Assembly: GCF_030053135.1 (NCBI RefSeq)
Contig: NZ_CP125652.1
Span: 1,302,001 to 1,366,000, forward strand
Origin: Rhizobium sp. BT04
GTDB lineage: Bacteria; Pseudomonadota; Alphaproteobacteria; Rhizobiales; Rhizobiaceae
DNA length: 64,000 nt
Direction of reading: 5' to 3'
Each line of letters starts with the position of its first letter. The stretch's first letter is position 1. Of this stretch, positions 51,518 to 60,286 are shown piece after piece. Position numbers and translations under genes: made by a program. A model generated the notes under the pieces. That model did not search any database. It had not been told where the DNA came from and saw nothing but the letters and a program-made list of their open reading frames with translations.

Positions 51518-52429
51518 TCAAAGGTCCAGCGTGCCGCTCGCCAGTCGCACCGCCTGGCCGCCGATCCGGGCGTTGGAGATCGCCCCGCCATCGACATCGA
51601 TATGCAGGTGGATGAAGGAGGGCCGGCCCATCTCGACACCCTGCTCGATCATGATCGGGTGATGCCCGTCCGTCAGCCGGTCGAAATGGTGGATCGCGCC
51701 GGAGAGTGCGGCCGCCGCCGAACCGGTGGCCGGGTCTTCGACGATGCCCATGCCGCTTGCGAACATGCGCGCGTGGAACTTCGCCACGTGGTTTACGCCG
51801 CCGCGGCAATAGACATAGGCCGAGGCAAGTGCACCATCGACGAAGGGCACGATCTTTTCCCAGAGCTGCGGATCGAATTCCACCCGCTGCGCGGCACCGA
51901 CATCGTGCACCGGAATGAGCAGAAAGGGAACGCCGGCGCTCCAGATCGAGGGCACGTGATTTTCGAAGCCAATCTCGGTGACCTTCAGCGACAGCGCATC
52001 GGCCATGCCGAGCTTGTCGAGCGGCATGACGGCCTGCTGCGATTTGCGCGGCAGGTCGAATTCGGCAAAGCTCGCCTCGCCCTCCCTCAACCGCACGGCG
52101 CAACGCACGGGCCCGACATTTTCCTCGAGCACGGTGACGAGATCGCGGTTCGTGTCGCCATGGATGCGTTCGGCGAGCGCAATCGCCGTGCCGACCGTCG
52201 GATGACCGGCAAAGGGCAGTTCGCGGCCGGGCGTGAAGATCCTGAGCTTCGCCGCATAAGCGGGATTGGCCGAAGGCTGGACGAAAACTGTCTCGGAGAG
52301 ATTGATCTCCCGGGTGATCGCCTGCATCGCCTCGTCGCTGAGATCGTCTCCGTCGAAGATCACCGCCAGCGGGTTGCCCGCAAGCTTTCGATCGGTGAAA
52401 ACGTCATAGACGCTGTAGCTTCGCGCCAC
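51518..52429 (-). CDS. PhzF-family protein (phenazine biosynthesis isomerase-like)
   Basis: A 303-residue protein of the PhzF superfamily with two similar alpha/beta halves. Seen: YDVFTDRKLAGNPLAVIFDG, the catalytic Glu in NLSETVFVQPS, ELPFAGHPTVGTAIALA and the C-terminal GIVEDPATGSAAAALSG. The start is GTG at 52429 with AAGGAGG 5 bases upstream. Most PhzF-like proteins outside phenazine clusters have unknown substrates; no phenazine genes are here. Confidence 0.92.
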   Translation of the reverse strand: MARSYSVYDVFTDRKLAGNPLAVIFDGDDLSDEAMQAITREINLSETVFVQPSANPAYAAKLRIFTPGRELPFAGHPTVGTAIALAERIHGDTNRDLVTVLEENVGPVRCAVRLREGEASFAEFDLPRKSQQAVMPLDKLGMADALSLKVTEIGFENHVPSIWSAGVPFLLIPVHDVGAAQRVEFDPQLWEKIVPFVDGALASAYVYCRGGVNHVAKFHARMFASGMGIVEDPATGSAAAALSGAIHHFDRLTDGHHPIMIEQGVEMGRPSFIHLHIDVDGGAISNARIGGQAVRLASGTLDL

Positions 52430-52627
52430 ATCGGCCTCCTTGAATCGGTCATCGCGCCGCCAACCTGCCCGACCAAACGGCCGAGTGCAAGGCGGTAAGT
52501 CCGCTAAGAACAACGCACCCCTGGCAGGAGACGCCGGCACCCTTGGATTTATGCGTGATTGTTAATGAAAACTGCATTCGATTTTTGGAGACGGCGGTGG
52601 ATGGATGCAGGAAGCAGTGCTGGAGCG

Positions 52628-52677
52628 TGTCCTTCGAGGCTCCAGCCATTGGCCTGCGCACCAACCTCAGGATGGGG
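52628..52677 (+). repeat. Rhizobial palindromic intergenic element, copy C
   Basis: GTCCTTCGAGG...AACCTCAGGATGGGG with a middle containing CCAGCCATTGGCCTG. Its inverted partner is at 52738-52780. Same element as at 34870. Confidence 0.65.
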
Positions 52678-52737
52678 GCATTGGTGGACGCCGCGCTGAT
52701 AACCAACGCAGGTGGACGATGCCGCGACCTCTCCCCG

Positions 52738-52780
52738 ACCTCATCCTGAGGTGTCCCGCAGGGGCCCCGAAGGACGAGGT
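52738..52780 (-). repeat. Rhizobial palindromic intergenic element, copy D (inverted relative to C)
   Basis: CCTCATCCTGAGG, then TGTCCCGCAGGGGCC, then CGAAGGACGAGG. Together with copy C it makes an inverted pair, the same arrangement as copies A and B. Confidence 0.65.
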
Positions 52781-52811
52781 CGGCCACCGGCAGTAAGGAT
52801 GTGGCCTCCCG

Positions 52812-53582
52812 TCACCCGCCAGCCTTGCCGAAATACCAGTCGATCACCGGCAGCATGGCAACGTTGTAAGGATAGGCCGCGTGATCGGCCGAGCGGATCG
52901 CCACCGCGCCGGCAATCTCCTTGTCCTCGGCAACCAGCATGTGGGCCTCGATCCGCTCCACCATCTCGTCCGCCGTCATGTCGAAGCGGAAGAGCCGCAT
53001 GAGCGTTACCGTGCGCCTGGAATAACTGGCGTAGAGCCCCTGCCCAGCCACCGCGTGAGCCAGATCCAATCCGGTTTCCTCATGGACCTCGCGGCGCATA
53101 TTGGCCTCAATGTCGCAGCTGTTATCGACGATATCCTCGGGCTCCAGCGAGCCGGCGGCGAAATAGACCTGGCCGGGATTGGCGGTATGGGCGCCCATAC
53201 GGATCGCTACCAGCGCGCCATCGGAACTTTCGAGCACCGGATAGGCGAAGATATGAATGCCGCCCTGGCGCTCAGGCTGGCGGCGCCACCACATGAAGGC
53301 GGAAAAGGGAATGACGTAGCCCTCGCCCGAAATCCCGTCTTCACCGAGCGATAGCTGCTGCTGGAACACCAGGCGCCCGTCGAAGAGCGCTGGGTTGGCG
53401 GCCGTTTCCTTGGCCCAGTTCTCGCGGATCGCCGCTTCCTCGGCAAGGACAAAGGGATGGGTGCCGGGCAGGACACGCAGATCGACGCCGGCGATCGGGA
53501 AGACGGTGGCCTCAGGCGGCCAGCCGGCAAAATCATCGGAAAAATCGCTATTCGGAAAATTCATGTTCAAATTGGTTTTCAT
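52812..53582 (-). CDS. NUDIX hydrolase
   Basis: A 256-residue protein. The Nudix region covers about 120-230, with a box running from GSLEPED to ANMRREVHEETGLDL; REVHEETGL keeps the metal-binding Glu residues, while the first part of the box has an insertion relative to GX5EX7REUXEEXGU. A larger N-terminal region (about 1-115) precedes it. Substrate is unknown. GAGAG from the end of the upstream gene is its ribosome site; only 8 bases separate it from the endonuclease-like gene, so they are an operon. Confidence 0.85.
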   Translation of the reverse strand: MKTNLNMNFPNSDFSDDFAGWPPEATVFPIAGVDLRVLPGTHPFVLAEEAAIRENWAKETAANPALFDGRLVFQQQLSLGEDGISGEGYVIPFSAFMWWRRQPERQGGIHIFAYPVLESSDGALVAIRMGAHTANPGQVYFAAGSLEPEDIVDNSCDIEANMRREVHEETGLDLAHAVAGQGLYASYSRRTVTLMRLFRFDMTADEMVERIEAHMLVAEDKEIAGAVAIRSADHAAYPYNVAMLPVIDWYFGKAGG

Positions 53583-53590
53583 GTTCGCTC

Positions 53591-54700
53591 TCAGGGGAGA
53601 TCCAGTGTCATGACGACGGGGCAGTGATCGGACGCCTTCGGCCGGTCCCAGCCGGTGCGCGGATAACGCTCCACTTCCTGCCCCGGCGGGAAGATGGTGC
53701 GATAGGGTTGGCCGCTGCGGATGATGTCAGGCAGGCGGCCGGCATTGTGGGCGGCGAGCGCTGGCGAAAGCCAGAGATAATCAAGCTGGCAGAGCCACTG
53801 CTCCTGCGGCCCGCGCGCGTGATAGAGCGTCCAGCGGTCGAGGGCATCGCGGCGGCGCACGACGTTTTCGGCAAAGCCGTCGCGACTGAAGACGTCGAGC
53901 GCGCTTTCGGCCTCGTCCTGATGCTCGAAACGATAGCCGGTGCCGCGGCGGCCGATGACGTCGACGCGCTCCTGATAATCATTCATGTCGCCACAGATGG
54001 CGAAGCTCTTCTTATCCGTCTGGTCGGCGCCGAAGCGATCCTCGATGATGCGGCGCACGGCGCGCGCCTCGGCGCGGCGGATCGGCATCGTCGACTGGCG
54101 CCCGTCGAGCCCGTCGCGCGGATTGCCCATCGATTTGAAATGCACGACATAGAGCGAAAACGGCCGGCCGCCGATCAGAAGGTCGAGCTCCAGGCAATCG
54201 CGCTTGAAGATTTTGTCGTCGATGCGGTTGGTGAGCGCCAGCTCCTCGTCGAAGAGATCGAGATCGCGATAGGTCGTCATTGCATGGCTTCTGATATCCC
54301 TGAGTTCGATCTTCTGGCCGTCGCGCGTTTCCTCGCGCATCAGCACGGCGACATCGATGCCGCGGCTGTCATTGCCCTCCACCAGATATTTCTGCCGGTA
54401 GCCGTTTCCGACCATGCGGAAGAGATAGCCGTATTCGAAGGCCTGAAGCGCGGCCATATTGTCGATTTCCTGCAAGCAGAGAATATCGGCATCCGCATCG
54501 GCAATCGCCAGCGCCGTCATCTGCCTGGTATCGTCGGTCGCGGCGATCACGCGGGCCTGCTCGAGCTGCTGGTAGACGCCCTCGCTGTTGACCTCGAAAA
54601 GCTTGATGACGCGGTCCTGGCGCAACTGGTTGCGGAAGCCGGTGAAATCGAAACGGGTCAGGAGATTTTCGACATTGAAGGTGGCGAGGCGAAGCGACAT
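53591..54700 (-). CDS. Endonuclease/exonuclease/phosphatase (EEP) family protein
   Basis: A 369-residue EEP-fold enzyme: LRLATFNVENLLTRFD at the start (Asn), LCLQEIDNM with the catalytic Glu, YVVHFKSMGNPRDG, FAICGDMNDYQER with the Asp-x-Asn pair, QLDYLWLSPAL and the C-terminal KASDHCPVVMTLDL with the catalytic Asp-His. All active-site blocks are present. It could act on nucleic acid or on phosphate esters. No signal peptide. First gene of the pair with the NUDIX hydrolase. Confidence 0.92.
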   Translation of the reverse strand: MSLRLATFNVENLLTRFDFTGFRNQLRQDRVIKLFEVNSEGVYQQLEQARVIAATDDTRQMTALAIADADADILCLQEIDNMAALQAFEYGYLFRMVGNGYRQKYLVEGNDSRGIDVAVLMREETRDGQKIELRDIRSHAMTTYRDLDLFDEELALTNRIDDKIFKRDCLELDLLIGGRPFSLYVVHFKSMGNPRDGLDGRQSTMPIRRAEARAVRRIIEDRFGADQTDKKSFAICGDMNDYQERVDVIGRRGTGYRFEHQDEAESALDVFSRDGFAENVVRRRDALDRWTLYHARGPQEQWLCQLDYLWLSPALAAHNAGRLPDIIRSGQPYRTIFPPGQEVERYPRTGWDRPKASDHCPVVMTLDLP

Positions 54701-54894
54701 GGCAGGAGTCCGGTTGCGTCCCGTACATTATCCGGCAATTGCCGCAGGAAAAGGTGGCGGAGCCAAGAAATATGCGGACAACTGCCGTGCTGTATTATCA
54801 GGCGTCGGCTCCAAAGGGGGTGTGGCGGAGATTAATGAGGTTATATAACGTCTAATATTATTTAGGTATTCTGCGTATTCGGAGCCGGAAGGTC

Positions 54895-55101
54895 ATGACA
54901 CCCAAAGAGAGAGAAATCCTCGGCGCGCTGGCGTGGATGTGTGAACAATACATAAGTGACGACAACGGCTATCTGAATCACAAGGCGATGCACGCCGGTG
55001 AACTGGCGATCGAAGTTCTAGCTGCTTACGGGCTCGTTGAGCCAACTCCTCTAGGTGATCGCTGGACTGACAAAGGCATGCGCCTACTTGACGAGTCGTA
55101 A
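54895..55101 (+). CDS. Small hypothetical protein
   Basis: A 68-residue protein: KEREILGALAWMCEQYI, then KAMHAGELAIEVLAAYGLVEP, then RWTDKGMRLLDES. The helices and the final turn look like a small winged-helix-like or helical protein. GGAAGG is 3-4 bases before the ATG. The flank is AT-rich for this window (TAATATTATTTAGG). Family not recognised. Confidence 0.6.
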   Translation: MTPKEREILGALAWMCEQYISDDNGYLNHKAMHAGELAIEVLAAYGLVEPTPLGDRWTDKGMRLLDES

Positions 55102-55148
55102 GGCTTCAACACTGCTATCTCTGCGATGAAGAGCTCGCGCCAGTTCCT

Positions 55149-56168
55149 TTAAAGCCGCCAGCCGGCGCGGATGACGACGCGCACCATCTCTCCGGGCACG
55201 ACAGCCACGCGGCTGAAAGCGCGCAGCGTCTGACCGTTGCCGAGCGTGAGTTTTACGGCATAACGCTCCCCCTCGAAGAGTACGGATTCGACCGTCGCCC
55301 GCCCCCCTTCGCCGCCGATGATCACATCCTCCGGCCGCACCAGAATATCGGCGCCATCGGTATTGGCGGCCTGCAGCGCATCCTCAAGCTCATCCCACTC
55401 CAGATGCCGTTCGCCGCCCATGACAGGCAGCGTCAGGATCGCGCCGCGTCCGATCAGCCCGCCGACGATACGCCCTTCCGGCCGGGCATAGATCTCGGCC
55501 GGCGGCGCCACCTGCAACAGCCGGCCCTCCGACATGACAGCGACGTCGGTTGCCAGCGCCATCGCCTCGCTCTGGTCGTGGGTGACGTAGATCATGGTCG
55601 CGCCCGAGCGCTGATGGAACTCGCGGAAGGTCTCTTCCATCTCCTGTTTCAGGTGCCGGTCGAGATTGGCCAGCGGCTCGTCGAGCAGCACGACGTCGGG
55701 TGATGTCACCAGGCAGCGGGCGAGCGCCACGCGCTGGCGCTGGCCGCCTGAGAGATCGGCCGGCCGCCGCCCGGCGTAATCCGCAAGCCGGACGGTGGAA
55801 AGCGCTTCGCGTACCTTCGCCTGGTAGGTCTCGCCCGAGGTGCCGCGCACCTTGAGGGGATAGCCGACATTGTCGGCAACGCTCAGATGCGGCCACAGCG
55901 CATAGGACTGGAAGACCATCGCCATGTTGCGCTTCTCTGGCGGCAACGACCGGTCGGCATCTGCCAGCAGCCGCTCGCCGAGATGGATCGAGCCATCGGT
56001 TGGCGTTTCGAAACCGGCGATCATCCGCAGCACCGTCGTCTTGCCGCAGCCGGAAGGGCCGAGCAGCGCCAGGAAGCCGCCCTCGCGCACATCGAGCGAA
56101 AAATCCCTGACGGCAGCCCGCCCGGTGCCGAAATCCTTGGCCACCCGGTTGAGGATCAGTTGCGCCAT
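55149..56168 (-). CDS. ABC transporter ATPase (FbpC/AfuC-like)
   Basis: A 339-residue ATPase of the iron/spermidine/AfuC group. Walker A GPSGCGKTT (about 37-45), Q-loop MVFQSYALWPHLSV, signature LSGGQRQR (about 138-145), Walker B VVLLDEPLANLD and H-loop YVTHDQ. A C-terminal TOBE-like domain follows (about 255-339). Its start overlaps the permease gene by 13 bases. Part of a three-gene iron-type uptake operon with a Pho box upstream. Confidence 0.92.
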   Translation of the reverse strand: MAQLILNRVAKDFGTGRAAVRDFSLDVREGGFLALLGPSGCGKTTVLRMIAGFETPTDGSIHLGERLLADADRSLPPEKRNMAMVFQSYALWPHLSVADNVGYPLKVRGTSGETYQAKVREALSTVRLADYAGRRPADLSGGQRQRVALARCLVTSPDVVLLDEPLANLDRHLKQEMEETFREFHQRSGATMIYVTHDQSEAMALATDVAVMSEGRLLQVAPPAEIYARPEGRIVGGLIGRGAILTLPVMGGERHLEWDELEDALQAANTDGADILVRPEDVIIGGEGGRATVESVLFEGERYAVKLTLGNGQTLRAFSRVAVVPGEMVRVVIRAGWRL

Positions 56169-57850
56169 GGGACCACCCCTTTCGGCAGGCGTTTGGCCAA
56201 AAGCTCGAGCAGCAGCATCATGACGACGACCATAAGGACGACGAGGACCGAGAGCGCCGAAGCAAGATCCGAGCTGCCGCTGTCGTCGAGATTGTAGATG
56301 GCGACACCGAGCGTCTGGGTGCCGGCCGACCAGAGCAGTGCCGAGATCGTCAGCTCGTTGCAGGCGATCAGGAAGACGAGGATGACGGAAGCGCCGGCAG
56401 CCGGCGCAATCAGCGGCACGATGATATCGAAAAGCCGGCGGAAGAAGCCGGCGCCGGAAAGCCGTGCCGCCTCTTCCAGCGCCGGATCGAGCTGATGGAA
56501 GGCGCTGACCACCGGCTTCAGGCTGACGGCGAAGAAGGAGGAGAAATAGGCGATCAGGATGATCCAGATCGTGCCGTAGAGCGAGACGTTGAGGAGCGGG
56601 ATCGGCGCGGCAAAGACGAGGATGAAGGACACCGCCATGACGATGCCGGGCAGCGAATAAGGTATTTCGATCAGGCTGGAGACGATGCGCGACAGCGCGT
56701 CCCTGCGCCGCGTCAGGGCATAGGCCGCAAGCACCGTCATCATGAGGAGACCGACGGCGGCGGCGCCGGCGAGCGACAGCGAATTGACGAAGGCCGTGCG
56801 CGTCACCGCCTGCCGGAACAGGATCTCCTGAAAGGCATGCAGCGACATGGTCTTGAAGCTGAGCGGCAAACCATAGGCCGGCACCAGCGCGCCGGCAACC
56901 AGCGCCAAGAAGGGTGCTGCCAGCATGAAGAACAGGATAGCCCAGAGCAGCGGCGTGAATAGCAGGCGCCAGGCACCGAGCTCGAAGGCGGCACTCGCGC
57001 CCGACAGGCCGATGACGCGGTAGTCGCGGCCGCGCAACGCCCGGTCCTGGATCATCAGCCCGACGACAGAGATGATGGCGATGATCATCGAGAGCACGGC
57101 GACATCGCCGAAGGTGCGGCTGGTGAAGGCTGAGAATTTGGTGAAGATCAACGTCGGCAGCGTGAAGATCGAAGCCGGAATACCGAGAATGGCCGGAATG
57201 CCGAAATTGCCGGTGCAGGAAACGAAGGAGATCGCCGCGCCGGCGATGATGCCGGGCAGCGACAAAGGCAGGATGATGTCGCGGAAGACCCTGAGGGCGG
57301 AAGCGCCGGAAAGCCGCGCGGCCTCGACGCCGTCGCGGGGCAGCGTCATCAATCCGGCCCGGAGCGCCAGATAGACCAGCGGCGCATGCTGCACGCCATA
57401 GAGCAGCGCGATGCCACCCACGGAATAGAGCGGCTGCGGCGAGCCGAGCGGCGGGGCGATGGAGAGCGCCTTCAACAGCGGGCTGGAGGGGCCGGACATC
57501 TGTACCCAGGCAAGCGCCGTCACCTGCGGCGGGATCATCATCGGCAGCACGAAGAAGAAGCTGAGTGGCCCCTTGCCGCGGATATCGGTCAGCGTCAGCA
57601 GGAAGGCGAAGATGCAGCCGATGATGAGCGAGATGATCGTGCCGAGAACCGATGTGACGACAGTGTAATAGGTCGCCGACCAGAGCGACGGCGCGCTCAG
57701 CACATCGATCACGCCGCCATTGGCGAAGGCTGATATCCCGACCATGGCAAGGCGGGCGAGCGGCAGCACGCTGAGGATCAGCACGGTGATGACGATAAAA
57801 GGAAACAGCCAGACGGGCTGGCTGTTTCCTGGTCTCACATATCCTTGCAT
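56156..57850 (-). CDS. ABC transporter permease with two fused membrane modules (FbpB/AfuB-like)
   Basis: A 564-residue protein with 12 predicted membrane helices in two halves. Each half has an EAA loop: EAARLSGASALRVFRDIILPLSLPG (about 180-205) and EEAARLSGAGFFRRLFDIIVPLI (about 463-487). This is the FbpB/ThiP-type arrangement that pairs with one periplasmic binding protein and one ATPase. It begins 7 bases after the binding-protein gene stop. Confidence 0.93.
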   Translation of the reverse strand: MQGYVRPGNSQPVWLFPFIVITVLILSVLPLARLAMVGISAFANGGVIDVLSAPSLWSATYYTVVTSVLGTIISLIIGCIFAFLLTLTDIRGKGPLSFFFVLPMMIPPQVTALAWVQMSGPSSPLLKALSIAPPLGSPQPLYSVGGIALLYGVQHAPLVYLALRAGLMTLPRDGVEAARLSGASALRVFRDIILPLSLPGIIAGAAISFVSCTGNFGIPAILGIPASIFTLPTLIFTKFSAFTSRTFGDVAVLSMIIAIISVVGLMIQDRALRGRDYRVIGLSGASAAFELGAWRLLFTPLLWAILFFMLAAPFLALVAGALVPAYGLPLSFKTMSLHAFQEILFRQAVTRTAFVNSLSLAGAAAVGLLMMTVLAAYALTRRRDALSRIVSSLIEIPYSLPGIVMAVSFILVFAAPIPLLNVSLYGTIWIILIAYFSSFFAVSLKPVVSAFHQLDPALEEAARLSGAGFFRRLFDIIVPLIAPAAGASVILVFLIACNELTISALLWSAGTQTLGVAIYNLDDSGSSDLASALSVLVVLMVVVMMLLLELLAKRLPKGVVPWRN

Positions 57851-57857
57851 GGAAGGA

Positions 57858-58835
57858 TCAGTTCGAGCCGTAGATGCCCGAGAAGGTCTTCAGGTCCTGA
57901 TCGGTATTCTTCAATGCTTCGGCCGCCTTGATCGGCAGGACCTTGATGGTATCGCGCGCCGGAAAACCTTCCGGAACCTTCATGCCGTTGCGGGCCGGGA
58001 TATAGCCGAGCTTCAGGAAGCCTTCCTGCCCCTTTTCGGAGAGCACGTAATCGACGAATTTCTTGGCGGCATCGGCATTCCTAGTGCTGGCAAGGATACC
58101 GACCGGCTCGGTGACGGCGGAGACGCCTTCGCTCGGGAAGACGAACTCGACGGGAGCGCCCTTGGCCTTCTCGCGGATCGGCAGGTAATCGACGACCACG
58201 CCATAGGCCTTTTCGCCCGAGGCGACCGACTTCAGCACGGCGCCGTTGCCGCCGGCGGCGATCGCGCCGTTCTCAGCAAGCGACTTGTAGAAATCCCAGC
58301 CGAGGCCGGGAACGGCGGCGAGCGTCTGGGCGTGAATGAGGGCCGCACCCGAAGCGAGCGGGCTCGGCATGGTGACGAGCCCCTTGGCCTCAGGCTTCGT
58401 CAGATCCTTCCAGCTGGCAGGCTTCATTGCCGCCGCGGTGTTGTACACCATGCCTGTCGTGATCAGCTTGGTTGAGTAATAATAGCCGTCGGCGTCATAG
58501 AGGGCGGCGTCGTACTGAGCAGCCTCAGGCGACTTATAGGCGAGCAGCTTGCCGTCTTCCTTGAGACGCTCCAGCGTCACCACGTCGGCGATCAGGAGGA
58601 TGTCGGCGACCGGGTTGCCGGCCTGGATCTCGGCCTGCAGCTTGGCCATGATCTTCGGCGTGCCGTCGCGCACCCAGTCGACCTTGATATCGGGATTGGC
58701 GGCCATGAAACCGTCGACGGTCGCCTGCGCGTCTTCATTCGGCTGGCTGGTGTAGAGAACGAGGTTTGCTGCAGAAGCCGGAATGGCGAAAAGGCTCGCA
58801 GCGACAAGTGCTGCGGCGGAAACGATCGTTTTCAT
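57858..58835 (-). CDS. Periplasmic substrate-binding protein (FbpA/AfuA-like)
   Basis: A 325-residue protein. The signal peptide (1-24) ends IPASAA. The mature part has NLVLYTSQPNEDAQATVDGF, VDWVRDGTPKIMAKLQAE, then GYYYSTKLITTGMVYNT and the C-terminal GYIPARNGMKV. It matches the SBP_bac_6/AfuA group for iron or related ligands; the paired Tyr residues of Fe(III)-binding FbpA are not certain here, and the Pho box suggests a phosphorus-containing ligand is also possible (e.g. a phosphonate or organophosphate). Confidence 0.9.
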   Translation of the reverse strand: MKTIVSAAALVAASLFAIPASAANLVLYTSQPNEDAQATVDGFMAANPDIKVDWVRDGTPKIMAKLQAEIQAGNPVADILLIADVVTLERLKEDGKLLAYKSPEAAQYDAALYDADGYYYSTKLITTGMVYNTAAAMKPASWKDLTKPEAKGLVTMPSPLASGAALIHAQTLAAVPGLGWDFYKSLAENGAIAAGGNGAVLKSVASGEKAYGVVVDYLPIREKAKGAPVEFVFPSEGVSAVTEPVGILASTRNADAAKKFVDYVLSEKGQEGFLKLGYIPARNGMKVPEGFPARDTIKVLPIKAAEALKNTDQDLKTFSGIYGSN

Positions 58836-58879
58836 GGGGAGGATCCTCGATTTCGATACCCCTCCCTTATTAGGGGTCG

Positions 58880-58897
58880 TTGACAGACATGTGACAG
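58880..58897 (-). promoter_or_regulatory. Pho box upstream of the ABC transporter operon
   Basis: On the reverse strand, CTGTCAC-ATGT-CTGTCAA: two 7-base repeats separated by four bases, as in the PhoB consensus CTGTCAY-N4-CTGTCAY. It is 45-62 bases before the binding-protein ATG. A further inverted repeat ACCCCT...AGGGGT lies at 58858-58877. Confidence 0.65.
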
Positions 58898-59133
58898 CGC
58901 GCCGCAGCCCACCAGGTCTCGGTTTCACAACCTTCCCTGATGTCCACCGGCTTTGCCGACGTCGGGCCAGTCGCCTTTTGCCGCAATCTCGCCGTCGTCT
59001 TCAGCCCTGTGAAAGAGCCGATCATCTGGTATCCTCGCGCGTAAGCGATCTCACACAGGCGTGAACACCCGGCGATTTGCCATGGACGGGCTTTGCGCTA
59101 CGTCACTCACGTTTCAATGAAGGAGGAGTTTCA

Positions 59134-60186
59134 ATGGAATATCGTTCGCTTGGCCGTTCCGGCCTGAAGATTTCGACTTTGACCATGGGCACGATGACCT
59201 TCGGCGGCGTCGGCTGGGCGAAGACCGTCGGCGACCTCGGCGTTTCCGAGGCCCGCAAGATGATCGATATGTGCATCGATGCCGGCATCAACCTGCTCGA
59301 CACCGCCAATGCCTATTCATCAGGCGAATGCGAAAACATCATCGGCGAGGTGCTTTCCGGCAAGCGGCCGCAGGGTGTGCTTCTCGCCACCAAAGCCCGC
59401 TTCAGCATGGGCGACGGCCCGAACGACCAGGGCCTGTCGCGCTACCACCTGATCCGCGAATGCGAGGCGAGCCTCAAGCGCCTGAAGACTGACGTCATCG
59501 ACCTCTACCAGGTGCATGAATGGGACGGCCAGACGCCGCTCGAAGAGACGATGGAAGCCCTCGACACCCTGATCAAACAGGGCAAGGTGCGGTATGTCGG
59601 CTGCTCGAACTATTCCGGCTGGCACATCATGAAGGCGCTTGGCATCGCCAACGAGCACAGGTACCAGCGCTTCGTCAGCCAGCAAATCCACTATACGTTG
59701 GAAGCCCGCGACGCCGAATACGAGCTGCTGCCGATCGCAATCGACCAGGGCCTCGGCGTGCTGGTCTGGAGCCCGCTTGCCGGCGGTCTGCTCTCCGGCA
59801 AACACCGCCGCAACCAGGCGGCCCCCGAAGGCACGCGCCAGTTCGCCGGCTGGACAGAACCGCCGATCCGCGACGAGAACCGCCTGTGGAACATCGTCGA
59901 GACGCTGGTGGCGATCGGCGAGGAGCGCGGCGTCTCCGCCGCACAGGTGGCACTTGCCTGGCTGATCGGCCGCAAGGCGGTGACCTCGGTCATCATCGGC
60001 GGGCGCACCGAAGCCCAGTTCCGCGACAACATCGCCGCCGCCGAGCTGAAGCTCACGGACGAGGAGCGCAAGCGCCTCGACGCCGTCAGCCTGCCGCCGG
60101 TGATCTATCCCTACTGGCACCAGCTGAACACGGTTAGCGACAGACTTGGCGAAGCCGATCTGGAGCTTTTCGGCCCGCACATCTAG
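59134..60186 (+). CDS. Aldo/keto reductase
   Basis: A 350-residue TIM-barrel oxidoreductase. The catalytic tetrad is Asp in NLLDTANAYSSGECE, Tyr in the same segment, Lys in LLATKARF, and His in YQVHEWDG. The cofactor-binding end is SVIIGGRTEAQFRDNIAA. It probably reduces small aldehydes or sugars with NADPH. AGGAGGAG is 5 bases before the ATG at 59134. Single gene. Confidence 0.93.
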   Translation: MEYRSLGRSGLKISTLTMGTMTFGGVGWAKTVGDLGVSEARKMIDMCIDAGINLLDTANAYSSGECENIIGEVLSGKRPQGVLLATKARFSMGDGPNDQGLSRYHLIRECEASLKRLKTDVIDLYQVHEWDGQTPLEETMEALDTLIKQGKVRYVGCSNYSGWHIMKALGIANEHRYQRFVSQQIHYTLEARDAEYELLPIAIDQGLGVLVWSPLAGGLLSGKHRRNQAAPEGTRQFAGWTEPPIRDENRLWNIVETLVAIGEERGVSAAQVALAWLIGRKAVTSVIIGGRTEAQFRDNIAAAELKLTDEERKRLDAVSLPPVIYPYWHQLNTVSDRLGEADLELFGPHI

Positions 60187-60286
60187 CAATAACGCACCGC
60201 GACATTGCACGGCGAAAGACAGACGTCACAAAAGATGCACTTTCGCCGTGTTACTCTGCGACCCCGCTCAACCCGCGAGGTTCGTC

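Noticed and set aside
58858..58877. Fur or Irr box upstream of the iron-type transporter
   Set aside because: The inverted repeat ACCCCT/AGGGGT does not resemble the AT-rich Irr (ICE) motif or a Fur box; the Pho box is the better match.
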